NCBI GenBank assembly: GCA_947494565.1
Contig: CANLVG010000003.1
Coordinates: forward strand, 427,703-491,702
Length of the DNA: 64,000 nt
Reading direction: 5' to 3'
Source of the DNA: an uncultured Flavobacteriaceae bacterium
Lineage (GTDB): Bacteria > Bacteroidota > Bacteroidia > Flavobacteriales > Flavobacteriaceae
Part shown: one piece after another, positions 25,193 through 32,604 of the stretch
How positions within the stretch are numbered: position 1 is the first letter of the stretch
Layout of the letters: every line of letters begins with the position of its first letter
Notes under the pieces: model-generated
Database searches by the model: none
The model's input: the letters and a program-made list of their open reading frames with translations, nothing else
Told to the model about the DNA's origin: nothing
Translations under genes and position numbers: made by a program

Positions 25193-26065
25193 CTATAATC
25201 TAAAATAACTTGAAAGTTTATCATTATTTATAAGTTCTTTAATGATGGTGTCTTTATCAAAATCATCTTTAATAGGATGTTCCTGAAATAATTTTGTGTA
25301 GGTTGTGGTAAAATCGTCTAAAGCTTCTTCGTGGTTTTCTTCAGCAAAATCTTTTACCTTAGTTTTTGTTTTAAGGTTGAACAGCATTTTTTTCTCATCT
25401 AAAACGCCCATTTCCTTTAAAGCTTTTGCTTTTTTTGGACATCGACAAGGATTTTCTTTATTTACCAATCCACACTTATCGTTCATGTAACTAAACAAAT
25501 CTTTACGCGCTCTGTGAAGTTTTATTCTGAAATTTTGTTTACTAATCCCAAAAAGATCTGCACCTAGCGTGTGGTCAATACCAAAACTTGCACCCAGAAT
25601 AAAAATGAGGCGTTGCTCTCTGTTTAAGCACATAATCATTCCGCTCATGCACTGAATTTGCATTTCTTTGGATAACTCTTGGTAGCTTATTTCTTCTTCA
25701 ATACTTAATTCTGGATTTGGAACTTGATCTAAACGTTCTCCATAATCGTCAAAGTCAGAAAATTGTGTTTCACCTTTTCTTCTTTTGGATTGTAAAAATT
25801 CATTAACAACAATGCGATAGAGCCATGTCCTAAATTTACTTTTAAAATTGAACTGTCCTAATTTGGTAATTACTTTAATGAGAACTTCTTGGGTTAAATC
25901 TTGAGCGTCCAATGGATTGTGACACATTTTCCACGCTACATTATAGATAAATGGCTGATGATAGCTAATAATTTCATTTAAAGATTCTTTGTTGCCATCT
26001 ATAGCCTGTTTAACATGATTTTGTTGTTCTGTATCCGAATATGATCTGCTAAAAGGAAATTCCAT
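25193..26065 (-). CDS. ECF-like sigma-70 family RNA polymerase sigma factor with Cys-rich tail (sigma cassette 1)
   Basis: 290 residues. Region 2 is at about residues 25-95 (YNVAWKMCHNPLDAQDLTQEVLIKVITKL then FRTWLYRIVVNEFLQSKRRK). Region 4 is at about 145-195 (REQRLIFILGASFGIDHTLGADLFGISKQNFRIKLHRARKDL). A C-terminal extension of about 90 residues starts with CGLVNKENPCRCPKKAK, a possible metal or redox site. Paralogue of 39966-40838. It has its own promoter matching its presumed targets (26085-26110), so autoregulation is likely. No anti-sigma gene is present in the cassette. Cassette ends GTTAGGCAC (23354) and GTGCTTAAC (26132-26140). Confidence 0.9.
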   Translation of the reverse strand: MEFPFSRSYSDTEQQNHVKQAIDGNKESLNEIISYHQPFIYNVAWKMCHNPLDAQDLTQEVLIKVITKLGQFNFKSKFRTWLYRIVVNEFLQSKRRKGETQFSDFDDYGERLDQVPNPELSIEEEISYQELSKEMQIQCMSGMIMCLNREQRLIFILGASFGIDHTLGADLFGISKQNFRIKLHRARKDLFSYMNDKCGLVNKENPCRCPKKAKALKEMGVLDEKKMLFNLKTKTKVKDFAEENHEEALDDFTTTYTKLFQEHPIKDDFDKDTIIKELINNDKLSSYFRL

Positions 26066-26084
26066 AATTATGGTTTTTAGGTTT

Positions 26085-26110
26085 GATACAGAATAGTAGT
26101 TAGTGTTACA
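26085..26110 (-). promoter_or_regulatory. ECF-type promoter P1 (sigma gene 1)
   Basis: Minus strand CTTTTGTAACAC, 15 bp between TGTAAC and GTATC, then AAACC. The -10-like GTATC ends 20 bp before the ATG at 26065. Confidence 0.75.
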
Positions 26111-26137
26111 AAAGTTTCTTTTTTTTAGCTTGTGCTT

Positions 26138-26304
26138 AACGGTTCGGCTATGGCAAGTAGGGCAGGCAAGGAAACTATTCGTTTCCGCCTGCCTGACGTC
26201 AGGCAGGTCTGCACACGAAGCTTAAGCTTGTTTCCTGACGGTAGGCAGGTATACACAGACCTTACGATTTTGCCCTAAAGTCCGCATTGCGTTTAGGTTT
26301 TGTT
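26138..26304 (-). repeat. long attC-like site, 167 bp
   Basis: Left core AAC 26138-26140, right core GTT 26302-26304 (GTTGTGTGACG). Arms AACGGTTCGGCTATGG and CCGCATTGCGTTTAGGTTTTG. Inner palindromes GCCTGACGTCAGGC and GAAGCTTAAGCTTG lie in the loop. Confidence 0.85.
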
Positions 26305-26320
26305 GTGTGACGTACTTTTT

Positions 26321-26914
26321 CTATCTCAAGAATTTAATCTTTGGAAAATACTTCACGCCTTTTTCTCTGTGAATTCTATATGTATTTACAATTGTGAATA
26401 TGAAATTTAAAAGATACATAAACATTAAAAAAATGATGATTAGAGCTGGACCTAATAAAATTGTCTCTCCTTCTTTTGGTTTGTTCGTTAAGGCTCTAAT
26501 TATTAAGATTATTAAAGGAAACAGAAAAACCAATATAGACCAAGTGATTTGGAAATTGATAACACCTTTTGCAACTTTATTAATATCCTTTATTTTATCT
26601 TTTTTTGATACCCACATTATCATAGGAACTATGATGCCTAGAATAGGAAAGAATATAAACGTAAGAGCTGATAAGTTTAATAATTTCAAAAAACCAGTAT
26701 CTTCTTTTATAGTCCAATCAATTAGTTCATCAGGATTAACTTTTAGTGCATCGGCTATTCTTCTTAATGTTTCTCCTGTTGGGTCAGTTTCTCCGTTTTC
26801 AATTCGTTGGATCGTTCTTAAACTTAGTCCAGAATTTTCAGTTAATTCTTCCTGGGATAAACCTTTTCTTTTTCTTAATTCTTTTACTCTTTTGGCTAAA
26901 TTTTTGTTCTTCAT
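26321..26914 (-). CDS. XRE-family HTH regulator with membrane domain (DUF4870-like)
   Basis: 197 residues. Residues 1-65 are an XRE/Cro HTH (KRVKELRKRKGLSQEELTENSGLSLRTIQRIENGETDPTGETLRRIADALK). Residues 75-190 hold four hydrophobic segments in a DUF4870-like arrangement (FFPILGIIVPMIMWVSKKD ... INFQITWSILVFLFPLIILII ... ALIIIFLMFMYLLNFIFTIVN). It would be a membrane-anchored DNA-binding protein, a common Bacteroidota architecture. Cassette ends: GTTGTGTGAC (26302) and GACACACAAC (27032-27041). Confidence 0.85.
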   Translation of the reverse strand: MKNKNLAKRVKELRKRKGLSQEELTENSGLSLRTIQRIENGETDPTGETLRRIADALKVNPDELIDWTIKEDTGFLKLLNLSALTFIFFPILGIIVPMIMWVSKKDKIKDINKVAKGVINFQITWSILVFLFPLIILIIRALTNKPKEGETILLGPALIIIFLMFMYLLNFIFTIVNTYRIHREKGVKYFPKIKFLR

Positions 26915-27022
26915 TTTACGTATTTAAATTGTTTAGAACAAATGTAAATCCGATATGATATTTTGGTAACGCCAAGTTTAAGTCATCTTTGCGTCACCTG
27001 TGCATTTTCTCAAAATAAGACT

Positions 27023-27041
27023 GTTGTGTATGACACACAAC
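27023..27041. repeat. 19-bp perfect-armed palindrome at cassette end
   Basis: GTTGTGT and ACACAAC face each other across five bases, directly abutting the next site's AAC core. It looks like a cassette start placed against a cassette end with nothing between. Confidence 0.4.
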
Positions 27042-27083
27042 GATCTCGCATAAGAACCGTTCTAATGGCTTTTATACATTGTG
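27039..27083 (-). repeat. very short attC-like site, 45 bp
   Basis: Left core AAC 27039-27041 (ACACAACGATCTCGCATAAG), right end GGCTTTTATACATTGTG with worn core. Inner GAACCGTTC hairpin. The shortest recognisable site in the window. Confidence 0.65.
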
Positions 27084-27090
27084 TAGTTTT

Positions 27091-27528
27091 TCACCTTTTT
27101 AGTCTTATTGGGGTCATTGTACGTGAAATAAGACGCCAGTTGCCATCTTTTTTAATGAAAGTGCTAGAATAACGAATTTTCCCAGGAATAGGATTATTCA
27201 TAATTGTTCCCTTCATTTCAAGAATTCCGATAACTATTCCAACATTATCGGTTGTGATCAATTTATCTACCGACACATTTAACGATGAAATATTTAGGTT
27301 TTTGACACCATTAATGACTCGATCCTTATTCTCTATCATTCCTGGAGCAGCAATCAACATAAAATCATCGGTTGCTATTTCACTTAGCGGTTGAGTATTT
27401 TTATTCAAAGCATATTCAGTGAATAAATATTCATTTATTTCTTCCAACCCCAATTCTTGAATATTCTGTGGAGTTTGTCCTAAAATTATTGTCGGAATAG
27501 CTAGTAACGTAATCAATATGTTTTTCAT
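27091..27528 (-). CDS. exported DUF4440/NTF2-like protein
   Basis: 145 residues with a signal peptide (MKNILITLLAIPTIILGQ). The mature part fits the DUF4440 branch of NTF2-like proteins: YLFTEYALNKNTQPLSEIATDDFMLIAAPGMIENKDRVINGVKNL, then ILEMKGTIMNNPIPGKIRYSSTFIKKDGNWRLISRTMTPIR. No catalytic residues can be assigned. Single-gene cassette; its left border is worn (GTGTAG). Confidence 0.8.
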   Translation of the reverse strand: MKNILITLLAIPTIILGQTPQNIQELGLEEINEYLFTEYALNKNTQPLSEIATDDFMLIAAPGMIENKDRVINGVKNLNISSLNVSVDKLITTDNVGIVIGILEMKGTIMNNPIPGKIRYSSTFIKKDGNWRLISRTMTPIRLKR

Positions 27529-27551
27529 GACGTTTTTTTTTAATTTCTCCC

Positions 27552-27751
27552 AATGGCAGGGCTAAGCGCAGTGCGGAGGCAAGGAAACTTTTCATTTCCG
27601 CCTGCCGGCCGTCGTCAGGCAGGTCTGCGAACGAAGCTAAAGCTTTTGCTTTTTTTTGTCGAAAGCTAAATCCATAAGATTTAGCGACTTTATAAATATA
27701 AACAGAACTTAGCTTTAAACCCTAAAGTCCACATTACGTTTGGGTTTTGTT
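27552..27751 (-). repeat. long attC-like site, 200 bp
   Basis: Left core AAT (CCCAATGGCAGGGCTAAGCG), right core GTT 27749-27751 (GTTGCCCAACG). Inner hairpins GGAAAC-TTTTCA-TTTCC and GCTAAATCC...GATTTAGC, plus a CCTGCC-GGC-GTCAGGCAGG palindrome. Confidence 0.8.
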
Positions 27752-27861
27752 GCCCAACGTTTCTTTTCGCTAGAATGGTAAGTTCATTTTCAAGAACTTG
27801 CTAAAAGGTCCATCTGGGGTACAAGTAGCCGATTTGCGTCTTACTTTCAATTCCATAACTA

Positions 27862-28173
27862 TTAAAACATATCGGCCATTGCAATTGTCATCATTATTCC
27901 TATATATAGAAACGGAATTGCACTTAAAAAAAACCAAATCAGATAATTTCTTAATTCAGACTTGTGCTTTATTATTAGAAAGATAGTATTGATAAACGAG
28001 ATGAAAACACCGCCATAAAAAGCAATTAATAGGGTTGGTGCACTATATCGGTAAATCCACGTTCCTCGATAATTTTTAACAATTTGGGCTAATAGCAATA
28101 TAATCAAACAGAATCCTGTACTAAGGATTCCACTTGTTTTAGTCCAATTTATACTTTTTAATACAATGTTCAA
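27862..28173 (-). CDS. small integral membrane protein of unknown function
   Basis: 103 residues with three or four hydrophobic segments (about 14-32, 41-61, 76-94 plus a short C-terminal one). No recognised family or charged catalytic residues. Cassette ends are intact: GTTGCCCAA (27749) and TTGGGTAAC (28199-28207), one mismatch. About 110 bp between the left border and the stop codon hold nothing recognisable. Confidence 0.6.
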   Translation of the reverse strand: MNIVLKSINWTKTSGILSTGFCLIILLLAQIVKNYRGTWIYRYSAPTLLIAFYGGVFISFINTIFLIIKHKSELRNYLIWFFLSAIPFLYIGIMMTIAMADMF

Positions 28174-28204
28174 TTAATATTCGAAATTTTTCAAAATGTT
28201 GGGT

Positions 28205-28328
28205 AACAGTCTCGTGTATGAGAAGTAACGGATTGCTATTCACCAATCTTTCGGCTTTGCATTAACCTTTGTTTTGTATTTTGTCTTTCGTTTTATCACT
28301 TAAATCGCTATGACCTCTAGACATTGTA
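28205..28328 (-). repeat. attC-like site, 124 bp
   Basis: Left core AAC 28205-28207 (TTGGGTAACAGTCTCGTGTAT), right end CTAGACATTGTA with worn core. Shares AGTAACGGATTGCT and ACTTAAATCGCTATGACCT with sites 13240 and 16747. Confidence 0.75.
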
Positions 28329-28339
28329 CTTTGCAGGCC

Positions 28340-29872
28340 TTATTTCATTTTAAAACCATTTTTCAACAAAAATTCTTCCGTAAGTTTTCTTCTTTCATCC
28401 GAATCCTCTGGGCGACCTCCATCAAAATAAAAATGTCCAGCACCAGCATAGGAACGCCAAGTGAAACTATTCTTGGTTTTTTGAATGGCATCCCTGAATT
28501 TTTCAAACTCAGAGAATTCTACCATATCATCATTCTCACCATGAAAGGCGATGATGGGAGGAAGATTTTCCTTTAAAAGATACATAGGTGAGATCGTTTT
28601 TGTATTGTAAGGAACGTTATAAACATCTCTACCAGCAATGTCGTAAGGGCAAGAACCTAAAATGATAGCATTTGGTTTTGAACTATATTTTGACATGACT
28701 CCAAAATCTTCTCTGTTTTCAATCATGCTTGAAACTAAGGCTAAGTGAGCTCCTGCAGAAAAACCATCTGCCAAAATCTTATTTGGTTTAATACCTAATT
28801 CCTTCGCATTTTCACGAACCCAAGCGATGGCGGATAGCGCATCACTTACCGAAGCTTTTACGTCTGTACCGTAGATGTTTCTAAGTCGATAATCGAAAGC
28901 GATTGCAACTCTTCCTTCTTTTGCAGCACTCTTACAAACACCATAACTCCATTCAGGTAATCCAATCGCCCAACCACCCCCGTTAAAAAACAGATGCGCA
29001 GGTTTTGCTTGACTTTTATCGTGATTTTCCGGGTAAAAAATATGGGCAGTAAGTGTAATATCATCTACCGTTTTGTAGACTTTTATTTCGCTGGCATCCT
29101 TCCTTCTGTTTTTACCCATTTTGTAGGTATCCTTAATTTCCTTTACATACTCTTCATTTTTGACATCTTCCAAAGCTCTCGCAAAAGCATAATCAAAAGC
29201 CTCCACACGAAAGGTCCAAATATTGGAAGTAAAATGCTCCTTGATGAAAAAATCTTTCACACTCTGATGCGCTTCTAATTCAGCAATCGCATCATAACGA
29301 TTGTCCAAACGTTTTAAGGGGACATATTCAAGATGTGAAAACTTGTATTTTCCCGCAGAAAGAATATCAAAATAATAATTCATACATCTTTTATACTCCT
29401 TAAACTGAACTAAAGAAGGGTCATCAAAACTTCCCTTCATCACATTTTCAAAGTAGTCACTGGAAACGGCTGCGTTTTTCTTAAAATTTGCAAAACGGTG
29501 ATAGTTGTTCGGATACAACAACCGATAGCGCTTGTGTTTGAATGTTGTTTCATTCAGCAGACTATCTAGTGTTTTCGAATCTATTTCTTCGGAACTTCTT
29601 TTGTATTTCTTAACTAATTTTAGCACGGTTTGCTCCAAAGAATCAATTATTAAGTTAAAGGGCCCTAATTCTTGACTGAATATCTTTTCACGGGTAGCCG
29701 TCACAAAAGAATCGTTTTTCTTCATAAGATTACTGTGGGCCTCCAGCAGTGACTGCTTTTGTTCTTTAGGTTGACTTGAGGAAGTCGCCTTACTTTGGAC
29801 ATTAGTTTGACTAAAAATGAATGTGCATTGGAACAGCGCAATTGAGATTACGAAATATTTAAAATTCACCAT
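28340..29872 (-). CDS. exported alpha/beta hydrolase (BD-FAE/esterase type)
   Basis: 510 residues with a signal peptide (FVISIALFQCTFIFSQ). The N-terminal 240 residues are a helical domain I do not recognise. The C-terminal 250 residues are an alpha/beta hydrolase: HLFFNGGGWAIGLPEW (oxyanion HGGG-like, here NGGG), nucleophile elbow GFSAGAH, acid near HGENDDMVEF, histidine in AGAGHFYFDGG. The BD-FAE group includes feruloyl and acetylxylan esterases. Substrate unknown. The left border of the cassette is worn (TTGTACTTTGC). Confidence 0.85.
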   Translation of the reverse strand: MVNFKYFVISIALFQCTFIFSQTNVQSKATSSSQPKEQKQSLLEAHSNLMKKNDSFVTATREKIFSQELGPFNLIIDSLEQTVLKLVKKYKRSSEEIDSKTLDSLLNETTFKHKRYRLLYPNNYHRFANFKKNAAVSSDYFENVMKGSFDDPSLVQFKEYKRCMNYYFDILSAGKYKFSHLEYVPLKRLDNRYDAIAELEAHQSVKDFFIKEHFTSNIWTFRVEAFDYAFARALEDVKNEEYVKEIKDTYKMGKNRRKDASEIKVYKTVDDITLTAHIFYPENHDKSQAKPAHLFFNGGGWAIGLPEWSYGVCKSAAKEGRVAIAFDYRLRNIYGTDVKASVSDALSAIAWVRENAKELGIKPNKILADGFSAGAHLALVSSMIENREDFGVMSKYSSKPNAIILGSCPYDIAGRDVYNVPYNTKTISPMYLLKENLPPIIAFHGENDDMVEFSEFEKFRDAIQKTKNSFTWRSYAGAGHFYFDGGRPEDSDERRKLTEEFLLKNGFKMK

Positions 29873-29977
29873 CGGATTATCATAGTGTTAGTTCAGGTTT
29901 AACTGTTCTTATTTGGACTATGAAAGTATGTAAAGGTTTAATTGTGATGTTTTTTATGCTTGTAGAGAACGCTAAAG

Positions 29978-30051
29978 CTTATTGCCTGCGTCAGGTATAC
30001 GTAGAACTTTGGTTTTAGCCCAAAAAGTCCGCATTACGTTTAGGTTTTGTA
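29978..30051 (-). repeat. attC right-half remnant
   Basis: Right arm CCGCATTACGTTTAGGTTTTGTA of the long class, preceded by CTAAAGCTTATTGCC and GCGTCAGGTATACG. Left arm absent; right core GTA. Confidence 0.55.
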
Positions 30052-30055
30052 GTGC

Positions 30056-30856
30056 TTAGTTATTTATCCATTCTGTAACTTTCTCAATTAGCTCAAGCCT
30101 TTTATCTGAGAAAGAATGGTCGGTTTTCATTAGAAGGTATTCAACATTATCCAATTGCGCTATCCATTCTTTATTTCTCTCGTTTTCGTCAAATATCAAT
30201 AAGTCTTTTTGAGATAATTCCTTCTTATGGTTAAGAGCATTAAAGGAATCTTTATTGTCAACTAGCTCTTTGTAAAATTTATCTGGATTTACATTTAGCA
30301 TAAACAAACCCTTAGTGTAATTATAAACCCAGTCCAATAATTCTTGTGATGCGGTTCCAATATGTGCGGGTGAATATATTGCTATCTTTTTTACTCTATC
30401 CTCTTTGGCTCCACTCAATAAGGCAATTCCTCCACCCATACTATGTCCAAATAAAATATATGAGTTTTGTTTAACCCTGTATTTTATTGAATTTTCAGAG
30501 GTGTCGAAAAAGTCCATCACTTTTTTTACATCTTCTATACAGTTAGAATACAAGAATTCCCCCTGACTGCCCCAAGCTCCTCGATAATTAAAGTAGACCA
30601 CATTTTTACCGTTTCTTCGTAATTCATGAGCTAAATCCAGATTTCTTTCATTTCCAGGAAGCCCATGCAGAAGAATAACCGTTTCTTTTTTTTCCTCTCC
30701 AGAAGCGAACATTCCAAAGGCCGCAATCGAATCATTTCCGATTGTAATAGTAATTTCTTCGCTAGTTGCTGAATAATTATTTTTACTAGTTTGAGCAATT
30801 AAATTGTAGCTGAATAGAAGGAAAATAATGAGTGATCGTATCGTTTTGTTTTTCAT
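30056..30856 (-). CDS. exported alpha/beta hydrolase
   Basis: 266 residues with a signal peptide (MKNKTIRSLIIFLLFSYNLIAQ). Alpha/beta hydrolase fold: ILLHGLPGNERNLDLAHELRRNGKNVVYFNYRGAWGSQG, nucleophile elbow GHSMGGG, late acidic and histidine region LMKTDHSFSD. It resembles lysophospholipase/peptidase-like serine hydrolases (Hydrolase_4). Substrate unknown. Single-gene cassette. Confidence 0.85.
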   Translation of the reverse strand: MKNKTIRSLIIFLLFSYNLIAQTSKNNYSATSEEITITIGNDSIAAFGMFASGEEKKETVILLHGLPGNERNLDLAHELRRNGKNVVYFNYRGAWGSQGEFLYSNCIEDVKKVMDFFDTSENSIKYRVKQNSYILFGHSMGGGIALLSGAKEDRVKKIAIYSPAHIGTASQELLDWVYNYTKGLFMLNVNPDKFYKELVDNKDSFNALNHKKELSQKDLLIFDENERNKEWIAQLDNVEYLLMKTDHSFSDKRLELIEKVTEWINN

Positions 30857-30884
30857 TTAGTTCGGTTTTCTTATAATTAATCAC

Positions 30885-30945
30885 AACGGTTCGTAGAACC
30901 GTCAGCTACGGGTAAAAATGCGTTAATTTGCGGTTATACATTGTT
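30885..30945 (-). repeat. short attC-like site, 61 bp
   Basis: Left core AAC 30885-30887 (CACAACGGTTCGTAGAACCG), right core GTT 30943-30945 (GTTGAAGTGTCG). Right arm TTTGCGGTTATACATT. Confidence 0.75.
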
Positions 30946-30957
30946 GAAGTGTCGTTT

Positions 30958-31356
30958 TTATTCAGTCTTTTTAGGTTCAAATAGTTCACGAATTTCCGGT
31001 TTGAGTGTTGTCCAATTATTTTTGTCCTCTTTTGTCCAAATCTCCGTTTTATTGAACACACTACCAGCTGGCCAAATAAGTCCAGCTCCGATTGCCTTTG
31101 AGTGTAATTCATAGCTTTCGTCAACTGTCAATTGAGAAAAAGCCCAATATTTCCATTTGACTATTTTATAACTCCACCAAACCCAACCGATACAAATAGC
31201 AATAATAACAACAATCATCACAAGAAAATCTACTTTAGTAGACTTCAGAATATTTGTTGCGAGCCAATTTCCAATAAATCCACAAATAACTACGAATGAG
31301 ACTAAAGGTCCGTAGATAGAAATAAGTCCTTGGTTTATTAATTTACTTAAATTCAT
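30958..31356 (-). CDS. small membrane protein of unknown function
   Basis: 132 residues. Two hydrophobic segments (about 13-33 and 44-66) and a hydrophilic C-terminal 65 residues with Trp and charged residues (IGAGLIWPAGSVFNKTEIWTKEDKNNW). No family recognised. The cassette begins GTTGAAGTG; its far end CCACAAC is only partly complementary. Confidence 0.55.
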   Translation of the reverse strand: MNLSKLINQGLISIYGPLVSFVVICGFIGNWLATNILKSTKVDFLVMIVVIIAICIGWVWWSYKIVKWKYWAFSQLTVDESYELHSKAIGAGLIWPAGSVFNKTEIWTKEDKNNWTTLKPEIRELFEPKKTE

Positions 31357-31398
31357 TATGTAGTTAGTTCATTTAGAAGGTTCTGGTAAATGTACCAC

Positions 31399-31516
31399 AA
31401 CGGTTTTGCCTATGGGTAGTTGCGCGGCTTAGCACTTAACAAACACACACCAAGTTGGAAATTCCGAAGGAATTTCCATAGTAGGCGAGAACAAGCAATT
31501 ACTTATAGCCATTGCT
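31399..31516 (-). repeat. attC-like site, 118 bp
   Basis: Left core AAC 31399-31401, right core worn to GCT (CATTGCTATGTAACG). Inner hairpin GGAAATTCC/GGAATTTCC, right arm AAGCAATTACTTATAGCC. The adjacent GH43-like gene ends within this right arm. Confidence 0.78.
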
Positions 31517-32443
31517 ATGTAACGATATTATATCGGTCAATATACTCTCCTTTACCTTAAATACGGTTCCGTGCCTAGTACCTTCTGGGAAACTGATTTT
31601 ATCTGAAATATTATTCCATTGCTTTAAATCTGGAGAACTAACCGCACCCATTTTTTTTTCAGTATACATATCGTAATATACAATCCATCTGTTATCAATT
31701 TTTATGGCAGTTGGTCCTTCTACCCAATTAGGACTTATAGGTTCGGAAGCTTCGGAGTAGTTATCAGTAAGGGTATTACTGGTTGCTATTCGAATATTCT
31801 TTTCAACCTTAGGGAGTTTTGTTTCATTTTTTAGAAACATTATATAGGTGTCATCTTCCTTTTGTATAGTAGCGTCTATTACATTAAAACCTTTATCATA
31901 TAGCATTTTAGTTTCGCTAAAATCAACAAAATCTTTAGTAGTGGTGTAATACATTCTGTGGTTTCTTCCGTTTCCATTGGAATCATCTGTTTCTGGAAAT
32001 CTTCCAGAAATTGTGGTAGCCCAACATATTAAATATAACTCAGAGGTTTCATCATAAAATAATTCTGGTGCCCAACAGTTTACAGCATTTGGTTCATTAT
32101 GCATTACAGGGATATATTTCTGTTCAGACCAATCTATTAAATTTGTAGAGCTAGCATACCCAATCCCTCTTTCGTTCCAACTTACCGTCCAAACCATGTG
32201 GAATTTATTGTCGCCTCCTATGATAATACATGGGTCTCTCATCAGTTTATCTTGACCAACTTTTGGTTTCAAGAATGATTTGTTGTTATTAAGTGCCTCC
32301 CAATTTAGACCATCCTTACTTGAAGCTAAATGTAAACCATCTTCACCATTTTCTTTAAAAAATGAAAAGAGATATACTTCAGATTCTTTTTCTGAACAAC
32401 TTAACATGGTGAGTAGAAGAAGTATTGAAATTATTTTTCTCAT
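31499..32443 (-). CDS. GH43-like five-bladed beta-propeller glycoside hydrolase lipoprotein
   Basis: 314 residues with a lipoprotein signal (LLTMLSCSEK). The propeller pieces are typical of GH43 and relatives: DKLMRDPCIIIGGDNKFHMVWT (base aspartate in RDP), NCWAPELFYDETSELYLICWAT (WAPE), VIDATIQKEDDTYIMFLKNE, and WVEGPTAIKIDNRWIVYYD (EGP, general acid candidate). It likely acts on arabinan- or galactan-like glycans. Its last six codons (N-G-Y-K-stop region) lie inside the attC right arm. Cassette ends GCTATGTAA (31514) and TTACATAAC (32462-32470), differing by one base. Confidence 0.83.
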   Translation of the reverse strand: MRKIISILLLLTMLSCSEKESEVYLFSFFKENGEDGLHLASSKDGLNWEALNNNKSFLKPKVGQDKLMRDPCIIIGGDNKFHMVWTVSWNERGIGYASSTNLIDWSEQKYIPVMHNEPNAVNCWAPELFYDETSELYLICWATTISGRFPETDDSNGNGRNHRMYYTTTKDFVDFSETKMLYDKGFNVIDATIQKEDDTYIMFLKNETKLPKVEKNIRIATSNTLTDNYSEASEPISPNWVEGPTAIKIDNRWIVYYDMYTEKKMGAVSSPDLKQWNNISDKISFPEGTRHGTVFKVKESILTDIISLHSNGYK

Positions 32444-32467
32444 GGGTTCTTTGTCATATTATTACAT

Positions 32468-32593
32468 AACGGTTTCGGCCATGATTTCGGCCTGAAAAAT
32501 CCGCTAGGAATTTTAAGTCAAGAAATTGGGCTGTATTAAAAGTAGGAAATATTCTTTGTGTTGGGGAGCTAGGGCTGAATTATGGCCATAGTT
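32468..32593 (-). repeat. attC-like site, 126 bp
   Basis: Left core AAC 32468-32470 (ACATAACGGTTTCGGCCATG), right core GTT 32591-32593 (GTTAGTAAACG). The arms GGCCATGATTTCGGCC and GAATTATGGCCATA pair. Confidence 0.75.
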
Positions 32594-32604
32594 AGTAAAC
32601 GCTT

